64,000 nucleotides of DNA from Caenorhabditis remanei (taxonomy: Eukaryota > Nematoda > Chromadorea > Rhabditida > Rhabditidae). The translations under genes and the position numbers were made by a program. Below the pieces are notes generated by a model. It saw nothing but the letters and a program-made list of their open reading frames with translations, had not been told where the DNA came from and ran no database searches. The stretch spans positions 7,173,717 to 7,237,716 of the forward strand of contig NC_071330.1 of assembly GCF_010183535.1 (NCBI RefSeq). The letters run 5' to 3'. Shown here in pieces: positions 46,869-57,788 of this stretch (positions are counted from its first letter, which is position 1; each line of letters opens with the position of its first letter).

Positions 46869-47665
46869 CTAATTCTTGAAAATGGAAAAACAAGAGAAGA
46901 CTCTTCTCAAATGACTTTTTCGTTTCTTCTTCGGAGGATACGGTAGATGAGTGAAACTTCTTGAAAACGAACATTTGTGAGAAGCAAACATTGGATTGAT
47001 ATGGGAATCCGGAATAGATGATGACGTGGCGGAGGTCGGAGAGTTTCCAGTTGAAAATAGATTGCGAATGGAACAATAAAAGCCAGTGGAGGATCGGGAT
47101 TTGTACTCTTCCTGAAATCAAAAATTGAGGAACAGTTAAAATTAAAATAATGTTCTTTCCTATTTATTCTGTTTCGAGAGCTTATCTAAGTAATAATAAG
47201 TTGAGCCCCAATCTCTTTTTCTCTCCAATCATACTCACCTGAAATTTCATCAAATCGTCAATCTCCACAAATCCAACTGACGATGCTTTTCTGCTATGAC
47301 ATTCTGCCACGTCATCCATATGTGATTCCTGAAAATAGACCAATATCTTATCAGTTCGTGTTTACGTGTGAAGTGAAAAAGTCGTTGCTCAATGAGCTGT
47401 CGACGTTTTTCATTGACCAGTCAATTTGTGATTCATCTACGAAAATAGGCCAATTACTACTGATATAATCGATAAGAACTTAGTGACGTTTTCGAAGTGA
47501 TTCATCGTTTATGAATTCTCAAAAACTTACTGTATCAGGTAACAATGATTGACGAATATACTGTAGTTTCAGACGATTTCTCAAATGAATCGGATGTGTT
47601 CTGGGCGGTATTTTCGGAGGAGGAAGTGGAGGTGCACTGCCATCTTCCGAACTCTCGTTCTGCAT
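46869..47665 (-). CDS. orphan protein with proline-rich start and basic tail
   Basis: Three exons (47665-47531, 47328-47239, 47111-46869) join in frame to 155 aa. The splice sites are good (GTAAG and GTGAG donors, TTTTCAG and TTTCAG acceptors). I do not recognise a family. The N-terminus holds SAPPLPPPKIPPRTHP, a likely SH3 or WW ligand. The middle is polar and Ser-rich. The C-terminus has a PPKKKRKSHLRR cluster that resembles a nuclear localisation signal, followed by a short Cys/Phe tail. An open frame continues upstream of the ATG to a TTTCAG, so a further 5' exon or a trans-splice site is possible. Confidence 0.6.
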
Positions 47666-50466
47666 TTTTGCGTCGAGTGATTGCCGACCGAAATACGATT
47701 TTTGGTGGAATTTTGAATTTTTGAGTGCTGAAACAATAGGAATGAATTAGTTTTGTTTATCAAAAAGGAGGTTTCTCAAAAAGGTGATTAGAAATCAAAT
47801 ATAACAGAGAAAAATTCAAAAATACCGTACCATTTTCCTAGAAAAAACTAAAATCTAAGTAGGGAAACTCTGCTGATTTTAAAGGAAAAGGGAGTGATAA
47901 GAGTGTGTGATAGATTTCCGGAAACGGGGTTTTTCTTTTTTCATTCTGAAATGTAGATGTTTAAGAAGAGACCGCCGGATGTGTTATCAGTTAAAAGAAA
48001 TGAGAAAATAGTATGTGAGGTGGAGAGATTCAGACATAATGAGGGGGTGGAGAGGAATGATTTTGAGAGAGCGGAGGAGGAATGAACATGGGTAAAAGTA
48101 TCAATTTCAGAATCAGAAAAGTATTGTGATCGGTGAAAGTATATTCAGTTTATTTCTATGTTCTTTATCTGTTTTCTACTGTTCAAAAAGTTTCAGAAGG
48201 TTTCTCTTTTTTTTTTCATTTTATGAGAGGTTTTGAATAATTATCGTAGTCATTTAGATTTTGAATATTTATGACATTTTTCAATCCTAAATTATTTCGG
48301 TTAATGCTTACAATATTTAGTTCTACTAATTCATTAATAGTTTGTTGTGGTAATTCTAATCATTACTGTCTCAAACTACCGTATTCTACCGTAGTTGGTA
48401 CCGTAAAATGTCTGAAAAGAACGGTGTCCAGTTGATATATTTTCAGAACAATCATTAAGAATTCTTTGTGGGTTACTGTAATCTGTAGAAAGGGAGAATC
48501 AGAAAAATCCGAGTAGATACTTCTCTGAACAGCATTATGGTTTTCAGAAAAGAAAATTAACAATGAAGAAGTTGAGTTCTATCGTAAAAATGTACATTGT
48601 TTGCAATTTTCAACGTAAACAAAAAACAGAAATTTAAGAAAAGTTTAATGAAAATATTTGTGGGAGAAGAAGAAGAAGCAAACTACAGTATAGACGATCA
48701 TTGTTTTTTTTAAGTATTGACGGGGGATTTTAAGAAAAAAGAAGAAAAAGAAGGAAAAAGGAGACGGAAATAGATGGATTATGAACAAAGAGTAAGTGTT
48801 ATCATATATAAAAACACACTTTTAAATAGACAAAAATAAAAAAGACGATATATTTTTTGAGTGGGCGGAAAACAAGAAGTATGTAATATTACTGACATAT
48901 TTTGTAGTCTTAAGACCCATCTCTTTTTTTATATTTGATCAATTGGGGAAATATGAAAAAGGAATGATAAGAATATGGAGGAGGAGAAGGAGGGGGAATG
49001 GCATACAATTGGGGGCGGAAAATAGCATTTCCGGTCTGGGAGGGATTCACGAAGAACATGTTTTTATTGTTATTGTTTATCAGGGTTTCCAGAACTTTGT
49101 GTTGAAAATTTCAGTCGATATGATACGGAGTCTGATCTTTGTTTAAATGATGATAACCAGCGGAAGAACTGTATTCGCAGAGGAAGTGTTTGGAGATATG
49201 AACAAGAGTACACTCAAAGAAGGAAAATTCAGTATGCGGTAAGAATCGAGAACTCAAAAGAAATTTCTAAATGAAATAAAAAAACGCAGAAAGTTCTGGA
49301 ACGAACAGAACGATTTTCTGTTGGTCTTCAAATGAAGAAAGTTGTCTCTTTGAGTAAATTTACACTTCCAACTACTCAAGTTTTGTTTTATTGACTCAAC
49401 TCAAGAATCGTAACATATAAGGTGATGATGTCAATTTATATTGACTCATTGATTGAGCCATTCAATGGAGAAAAGAGAAGAAAATGTGATGAAATAGAGA
49501 TTCCGGTTTTATGACTTGTGAGTCGAGAAAGTTGAATGCTGAGTCTTAAAAAATTATTCAAAATACAGAATCAAGAAACGAGACAATGAAAAGTCCACCA
49601 GACTAATACCTATTTATTGCGAGTTTTGAAGTTTCAAGTGGCACCAAGAAACAACAAAGAACGAATCAATTATCATTTTTCCGAGAAATTATTTGAAAAA
49701 ATATTCATATTTATCGATTTACTGTAGACACAGATAAACTACAAATGAGCTACAGTACTATTCGGAACGATTAGAAAGCAATTCGTATGGTCAGAATTAC
49801 AAAAACAACTTGTTCGGGATAGTCTTTTTCAGATATACAGAGGTTTTCAGATTGAAAAATAGAGTTCAGTTAGAATAAAACAGATAACAACTTGAGATGA
49901 TACAACTTCAGTATTTCCCGATCGGAAAAACCAAAAAGCGAAACAAAATTTTGTGTTACGTTCAGAAAAAATATGACGTTCGTTTTGAAAAAGACCATAG
50001 ACACTTGGATACCAGATGTGAAATATAAAGAAAAACCTGTGACTTTAAGTGAGTCTGACGGAATTTAATAAAATGAAACGACCGGAAGTGAAAGCAAATG
50101 TGGCAATTTATTGCATTTTCAATGGCATTCAAAGAGAATGATGCAGCAATTCTAAAGTTTCCGTGGGCGGAGCAGAAAATAATTGTAGACGAAAAGAGAT
50201 GAATTACCATCATGATTCAAATAATACAAAAAGAACGAAAGCAGAAAAGTAGAAATTGAATTCCAGGCTAGTTCAGCAAATCACGTTCTCCACAGTAAGA
50301 ACCAGTGAGAGCTGAAATGAAAAATCTAGACACTGGTTGAAAATTATCCAAAATACGAACGAAAGTATACATTTATTGAAATTTACAGAAGCTGAATTCG
50401 AAATTACAGAAATGATTGAAACAAATTTCAAGAGAACATATAGTTTTAGTTTCCCGGCTATTTGAG
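47666..50466. other. 2.8-kb region without recognised genes
   Basis: This lies upstream of the proline-rich orphan and downstream of the antimicrobial peptide gene, both on minus. It is AT-rich with purine runs and short open frames only. No RNA gene was recognised. Confidence 0.4.
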
Positions 50467-50787
50467 TTATCCTTTGACGGCTGAGGCGGCTCCTTTGATA
50501 AGTTTATCCAAAGGAATATTCGATCCAAAGGCACATCGACTGCAAACACAGGTTGGGCGACCATTTCGTTTCTCACAGTATCCAGTCGCACAATTCTAGA
50601 AACGACTTAAAGGAAATTTCGTTTGTTGGGTAGCAGTTCATACTTGAATAGTGCAACTTCCTATGCATGCAGCTCTTGCAACTTTCTCCATTGTGTCCAT
50701 ACGAGCACACGAAGCGAGATCTTGACTGAAGACTCCAGAAATGGCAACAAAGACAATGAAGACGAGAAGAATTTGAATGAAAGACAT
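50467..50787 (-). CDS. ASABF-type antimicrobial peptide precursor
   Basis: Two exons (50787-50644, 50595-50467) give 90 aa. A signal peptide of about 21 residues ends near VFSQ. The mature part holds eight cysteines in the nematode CS-alpha-beta pattern: CARMD, CIGSC, NCATGYC, CVCSRC. ABF peptides are secreted host-defence molecules acting on bacterial membranes, made in pharynx and intestine (family knowledge). The intron splits the domain before the Asn-Cys, as in other ABF genes as far as I recall. I do not know an abf gene at this place in C. elegans, so this may be a lineage-specific copy; no paralog is visible in the window. Confidence 0.88.
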
Positions 50788-51197
50788 TTGAAAATAGTAT
50801 GTGGGGAAGCAATTCTAATCTGCCTTTTATAGTAATATGCTCTTGTTATTGTTGATGACCAACTTGGATAAGTGGTAGGATATCCTCCACCTATTTATTT
50901 GTTTGGTAACACTCAACACATGGTAAAACAATAAATAAGGAAGTTAGGATCACAGTAAACAAATTTAGAGACACATCCTGATTCGAGAATTTTCGAATAA
51001 AGATAATTCTCTCCGAATTGGAGCCGAACCTAAATGTCTTCTTTTTCATATTTGTTGGTTTCAAAATATGAATATACCAAAAATATTTATCCAAATTTCA
51101 AGTTCTCGAGGATAAACCCCCAATGAAAAAGCTTCTGTGACGGTTCTCTGTTTATCTTCTAGACGGTCTTTTGCTGAAAAAATTGAATTAATCTATT
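50788..51197. other. promoter region of the antimicrobial peptide gene
   Basis: This is a 410-base gap between two minus-strand genes. It contains TTGTTATTG and GATAAG (50869-50874 on +). The GATA site could suit intestinal expression, but a single site is weak evidence. Confidence 0.35.
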
Positions 51198-52827
51198 TTA
51201 TTTTCGTAGTTCAACGTACTTTCTCGCATTATGACTGCGATTTCCAGTTTTACTCCGATCGATTGAACTCTCTTCTGCTTTCTCCGAGAATATCGACTTG
51301 TTGTCTTCAGCGTCACCCTGAAATTTTGAAAAATAAAAAATAAACATTTTGAATCTCACCATTTTTGAAGTTGGCATAGTACTTGGAGCAGTTGAGGGCG
51401 GAATACAACTGACAGAAGGGGACGGAGTACTAGACGAAGGCATTGGGGCACTATTGGATGCAGGCATATCCGAACTCTTCACTTCACATGTCCAATCTAA
51501 TGGTTCTTTCAATGTTATACTGGAACTACGAGCATAATCAGTAATCGCTTCACGGAAAACACTGAAATCAAAACAAAATTAGATCCAATGAAATAAATCA
51601 AAATTACCCAAATTCGACCTCCGAGTTGAAAAACAAACTGTTAATATACTCTGCCATGATAACGAATTCCGATGGAACCAATGATACAGTAGATACTGAA
51701 AACATATATAGAATTTCCTGTTCGTCCAGATGTTCACTTACTCCATTTTGGCTCCTCGAATATCCTCCGTTTCATAGCATAAGCTGTCTCTCTTGGTTTA
51801 CCTTTCCATGGCACTCCTCTATCACCATCAACAAAGTCAAGAAGCTAAAAAGATTTCTGATAGAAATTACAGCCTGCATGCCAACAACTAACCATAAAAT
51901 ACCAACTCTCATAATCATCTTTTCTCGCCAATTCCTCCATTCGATGCGATGCTCGTGGACAGTATCTCGGAGTTCCAACCATTTTGGTCTTATTGCGAGG
52001 AGGTCTCACTTGTCCATTTTGTTGACGATATTTTCTAGCGAGTCCAAAATCAAGCATGTAAATCAGTTCTTGTTTGGCACCTGCTCCGACGCAATAGTTG
52101 CCTGGTTTGATATCTCGATGAAGGAATCCAAGAAGATGGAAGTCATGGATCGCCTGTAAAGACACACATCTATCTTTCTTTCCACTTTCAGCTCATTTGT
52201 TTTTTGAGAACCGTGAAAGGTGACAAAAATTGGAAACCATATTTCATAAATTCGTTCTTATGTCTGGCTTACTTTCATTGTTTGCAGGCCACATTGAAGA
52301 GCAGTTGATTTCGAAAACTTTTTCTGTTTCAGCTTTTCCAATGAAGCCCCAACCAACGTCATCACTATCCACTGAAATCATATTTCAAAAAAAAATACTT
52401 GGATTTTCATCTGACAAACCTTCAATTCATGAGTCTGACCTAGGTCGATGAGTTCAGGGAAATGTTCTTTGAATGCAGTATCACATTTCAAGAACGAAGC
52501 CATAACATTCCGTTCGATTTTCAGACGAGACGCTTGTCTTTTGACACATTTCATCTCAGTCTTCATTGCGTATTCCTGGAAAAGGTTTTCAGATTTTTGA
52601 ACTCCAGATTCCGACTAACTTTGTTGTTAATCGGAACACCAGCTTCATTCACTTGAATCACTTTGTTCACTGTCCCGAATCCTCCGACACCGAGCTGTAC
52701 GATAACTTTCCAACTGAATTATTCAGATCTTGATCTGAATTTTCATTCGAACCACTTACTTATAATCCGTTTTCGATCTTTTGATTATATCATTTGGTTC
52801 CAATTTTGTTTTCAACCGGGTGCTCAT
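51198..52827 (-). CDS. TTBK/CK1-like protein kinase
   Basis: Nine exons (52827-52760, 52713-52620, 52575-52420, 52371-52273, 52153-51893, 51844-51742, 51695-51608, 51561-51360, 51317-51198) give about 396 aa. The kinase domain covers about 25-300: glycine loop LGVGGFGTV, Lys in EYAMKTE, catalytic loop LHRDIKPGNYCVG, LDFGLARKY and the CK1-type VGTPRYCPRASH. All catalytic residues are present, so it should be active. A Ser/Pro-rich tail follows. The TTBK-like branch of the CK1 family is strongly expanded in nematodes and many members are sperm-expressed (family knowledge); this copy cannot be matched to one named gene from sequence alone. Confidence 0.9.
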
Positions 52828-55800
52828 TTTCCGAAATAATGACTGATTTACTGAATTTTTTCATTTTTCCCAGATTTTGTGTGTTCAATATGGAGCAGGT
52901 TATGCGGTTACGTGTACAAATATATTGTGATTTTTTCTGTGTGATTCCGGTCTCGTATTTTTCCCGATTCCGGGAAACAAAAGAAGATCTCCATTCTTGT
53001 TTTCGTATTTCCATCCACATCTTTTATATATATTCAAAATTTTCTGATAAAATCTTTTTCTGTTCGCAACGTATTCCTTTCTCTCTCCGAAACCTTCTTT
53101 CCCTTCTTCTCAGAAACTTCTTTAGGTTTACCGTCTCTTTTCTTGATTTTATCTTGAAAGTGTCCGAAAACTTTCGAGAGATTTCAACTATGACAGGAAC
53201 AGGGGGAAGATTTTTAATCTAAATAAGGGAAAGATAAGAGAAAAAGAAAAAGGAGAAAATGAAGGAATCCCTTTATTCCTTTTCGAATACATTATATTTG
53301 AATTCATATGGATTTTGTTGTGGTTTAAACACACACACACACATAAGCATAAAAAGTTCTCAACTTATTCCGAGTAATTTCAATACTTTACCTTCAATTT
53401 TATTTTTTTTTGACCTATTTCTAAGTTTTGATGGAAAATGTGATAGAAATTGTCTTAGAACTACAAGATCCTATTAATTTGTAAAATTCTTTTTCAAACG
53501 ATTCTTCGAAGTTGCAGAATCGTTTTTTCTAAAAACTGAGACAATAAGCAAAAATCTAACTACAAACTAAATGTCTTAAAATATCTTTAATACTCCATTC
53601 TGGCATTTTCATAATACAGCGCGCGTCAGAAAGATAGGACCCATCTTATTTTGATGGTTTTGGTTCAACCATAGATCTTCATGGAAAACAAATGTTACCA
53701 TTCAAATCATTCGATTCTCTTTCAAAAACTACGGGTACACCATCGAAAACTCGGAAATTGGTCGCGTAATTTAGATAAGCCCCCACCCTTCAATTTTTTT
53801 CCGTTTTTTGACACAAAAATTGTTTCGAACAGAGAAATTCACATTTGTTTCTGAGGAAAACTGAAAACTACTGTAAACCGTAGATCAAATAGAGCAAGAT
53901 GTTCAGAGACTCCCCCAATTATCAACTATTATCAACGAGGTAGTCATGTGGTTTAACTCATTTTCATCTCATGCACATGCTCCCTTGGGAAATTTCGAGC
54001 TCGAAGTTTTTGATTTTCATGAGAATCCACACAGCATGAGAAATATGCAAATTATTGACTTCTAGAAGAGTTTTCTCACTTTTCATGTGCTATGTCATTT
54101 TTAAAGTGTACGAACACTTAAAACACACATAAAGATAATGTTTTTATGAATCACGTATTCTGTATTGGGGTGCCACAGATGATTTTTCTGTTGACAAACG
54201 TTTTTGTATCAAACAAACCTAGAGTTTTATTCTTATTCTTGATAATAGTTTCCTATACTGTTTTTTCTTTAAACAGCTACATCTCTTTGAGACAAAGAAG
54301 AATTTCTTGACTCCGTTACACACTCTCAATTGCAAAAACGAATATATTACCGCCCGGAATACCCTCAAAACAAACCCAGAATACTTTTCAAAGGAGTAAA
54401 ACCGATTTCAAGGGTATCCTTCTCGTCCCATAACATACAATTATTCGGTGGAAATTAGTTAGAAAAAGAACGCATAAAGGACCGTGAGTCTTGACCTTGA
54501 AACGTCATTATTCTTTCTTTTGTTGTAGTTCATTCGATGTGTTCAAAAAAAATATATGAAACTCCCGGTCCAAACTCCAAAAGTCAAAATCAGAGACAAA
54601 AAGTATAGATGCGAACAAGTATGCAAATATCAATCCATTTCCGTCAATTATCATTCACGGAGACAAGTTTCACGAGGATTTCTTCTCTTTCTCTTTTTCT
54701 CATCCTCTCACCTTTTGACTGTTTCTCGAAACAGGAAAGTCTACGTACATCCATCTCCAGATGACCAGTTTTCGCATTGATGAATGAATTTATTCGGATG
54801 GATATATGTACATTTTCCTTCTCTTCCTCTCAATTTAGTTACTTTTTTCTTTTCTCTCTCGGGAACATCTACATCAGGGTAGAATCGTTTTCATGTTCCA
54901 ATTTTCCTCTCGAAACTTCGATGACCGAAATACTTTTGCCTCCGAAAGATGGTCGATTTCGATAATTGCAATGAGGGAAAGATGACACCTTTTCCCCCTT
55001 TTCATTCGTATTCTGTCTTCCGACAATCCTCATTTAGATCGTTTCTCTCCTCATACTTCAGTATCTTCAAGGCTTTCATAGCATTTCAAACCGTAGTATC
55101 GGAGATCAATGATTTCAAAGAAAATGTCTTATTTTCTCGTAGTAGTGCAACTGTTTTACATTAGCATGTATAGTAAAAGATAACTCGTAAGTCAACTTTT
55201 GGAAGGCTGTATAGAACACACCTAGATGTTTATTTTCGTAGTTGACAACATTCTTAAACGACTTCTCCCTTGACTGTTACATTTGTTTCAAATTCAGTAG
55301 CTCTGAACTGTTTTTAATGACAAAAACTGTTTTAAACTACAAAAATGAAACTGATTATAAGTTTTACAACTACTACAAAAATGTGACTGGAACAATATAT
55401 GACCTCGAGATGAACCCTCAAAGTAACTAATCTTCAAATAATATACTACGATAACTATAAGATTTTTGTCCAGAACCTGACGTTTTCCATTCAAAACATA
55501 TCTTCTTCGACATCTCTATTTTCACCAAACTACCTACAAATGATGCCAGAAAACATAAGTTTATCTTCAAACACTAAAAAGAAGACAATTCAATCTTTCC
55601 ACCACGCCATTAGTTCAACATTTTATCCATCTTGTCATACTTCGGGTAACGTTTACCCTTAGTTTTTACTCTTCTAAAACCGGTTGTTCTTTCCTTTTAT
55701 TTTCTGATTCTTGTTCGTTTTCCATTCGCATTACTTAAAATTAAGACATTACATATGCATGTTCCGTTTATAATGGGCATCCAATTCATTCCTTTCATGT

Positions 55801-55856
55801 TTTTTTTTCATTCGAATCTACTAATTTTTTCTACAGAACAGTAACATCGTGCAGAA
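52828..55856. other. 3-kb divergent intergenic region
   Basis: This lies between the kinase (minus) and the CRAL-TRIO gene (plus). It holds a short (AC)n run at 53329-53343. An ACAGCGCGCGTCAGAAAG segment near 53617 looks like a transposon end, but I found no partner. No exon chain was seen. A TTTTTCTACAG ends at 55836, shortly before the CRAL-TRIO start. Confidence 0.4.
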
Positions 55857-57561
55857 ATGGGTGTAAAAACGGAATTTCGGGCCTCTGAACCGATTTCGGA
55901 TCAAGAGAAAACTCAAATCAATTCGGTTCGTGCAATGCTCCAAGAGAGACTTCCAAGCGGAATACCTGATGACGTCAACACTGATTTGAATCTGTGTCGT
56001 TGGTTGAGAGGATATCATGGTGACATGGAAAGGATTGTCAAGAACTTTGCCACTTATTTGGCATCAAGGAAAGCAGCTGGATTCGTTGGAGACGATTTCG
56101 CTGAGAAATTTTTCGATCTGCCGGATATTGAGCCATTCCTTCAATATATTGCTTCATCAAGACTTCAAGATCGTCAGTGGTCGGATGAACATAACGCATT
56201 TTTATTTGTGGAAAGAGCATGGTCTCAACCGAAAGAGGTATTTTTTCATGGGGAAATGAGTTTTCCCTAATGAAAAAAAAACTATTTTTTAGTTCATCAA
56301 AACGTTCAAAACAAGTGACTATCTTCTTCACTGCTTTGGTTATTCTGAAATGCTTCAACAATTGATTTTGAGAAGAGAAAAGAAGCAATCTTCTGACAAA
56401 GGACCCGTTCAATTCATCGTTATATTCGATCTCAACACTGTCAATATCACTGATTACGTAAGCTTTCGAATACAAACTTTCACATTCTACTTGAATTTAT
56501 TTCAGGTGAATCCAATGTCCGGTTACATGAAACTGTGGCAAATCAGAAGTGAATTGTGGCAGGATTGGTGAGTTTTCCTTAGAAAAATTTCGATTTATTC
56601 CGGACTAAGGATCAAATTATTTGAATGAATATAAATGATGCGATGATATTAAACAGATAGTTTTTAGATCTGAAAATGTCTAATACTTTGTTTATTTTAG
56701 GTATCCAGAGATGGTTCAAAGAATCTATTTGACCAATCCACCTCGCTTGTTAGGACTTCTTTGGAAGGTTGCACGAGTATTTTTATCGGAAGAAAATCTG
56801 AAAAGAATTGAAATTATCTCTCATACACCTGATTTGTCAGCGAAGTTCCTGCCCCCGTGGTTAGTCCCAAAAGAGTACGGGGGTATGTATTCATCCTTGG
56901 TTTCAAATGAAACAAATCGAAAATTCAGGTGAATTCGTGAATACAATCCCACCTGGAGATGAAACGGGAGTTTCTATTCGTCGTAAAATCTCTCCAACTG
57001 ACTATTATAAACCGTATCAACACTATGTAAAAAATGGAATCGATCGTCCGAAACCAAGTCATAAAGATGTTTCTCCAGCGGAAAAGTTCGTATTCAAGAT
57101 TCATGTTCCGAAAGGAAAGAAACTTTTGTGGGATTTCACTGCAAGTGGAGAAGTTCAATTTGCCATTTACAGAGGAAATGTAAGTAATTTTTGATTAGAA
57201 ATAGAAAACAGAATGGAGAAATGAAAAATCTCGGAATGTAAACAACTTACTATGCCCCAATAAAAAATTAAAGTTAGCTTATTTCTCAGAAGGGATATTA
57301 CTCGATTCTCAAAAACATTTTTATTAGAGTAAAACTATCTCAACGTTATTAAAGCACAGTAAAGGGTCAACTACCAATTAGTCATTTCCATAATTTCAGA
57401 ATCGCAACGATCTCGTTTTCCCCAGTTTCCATCTCATTACGAATAAACTCAACGAAGAAGGAACATTGAATGATGTCTCAGACTCTGAAATTTCCTTTGA
57501 ATTCCAGAATCTTTCAGGATATTTCACTCTGAAGCTGGAGTATACTGTAGCCATTCTTTGA
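55857..57561 (+). CDS. SEC14-like CRAL-TRIO and GOLD domain protein
   Basis: Six exons (55857-56237, 56293-56457, 56506-56567, 56701-56882, 56929-57179, 57400-57561) give 400 aa. The N-terminal CRAL-TRIO-N helices include DLNLCRWLRGYHGD. The lipid-binding CRAL-TRIO domain (about 100-270) contains VQFIVIFDLNTVNITDY and the LPPWLVPKEYGG end. A GOLD domain (about 300-400) starts near FKIHVPKGKKLLWDF. Relatives are the human SEC14L2-4 tocopherol/phospholipid transfer proteins. C. elegans C34C12.6 is the likely counterpart (from memory). Lipid cargo is unknown. Confidence 0.92.
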
Positions 57562-57788
57562 AAAATAAGTATTTATATTTTATCCTTATGACTCTGTAAT
57601 TATATCCCTGTTATTCTCAGATAAATACATTTCAACTAGGTTTCAGAGGTTTAATAAAATTTTTTCTTTGATTTTTGATAATAAAGCTTCTGAACGACAA
57701 AAATAATGTATATAATTGGAAACTGAACGCTGAAAGTAAGTTGTTCTCTGTGGTCTTTGCTGAAAAAAGTTATATTTTTATTCACAAA

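Noticed and set aside
53617..53650. Single transposon-like end (GCGCGCGTCAGAAAGATAGG)
   Set aside because: I could not find an inverted partner nearby, so no element is called.
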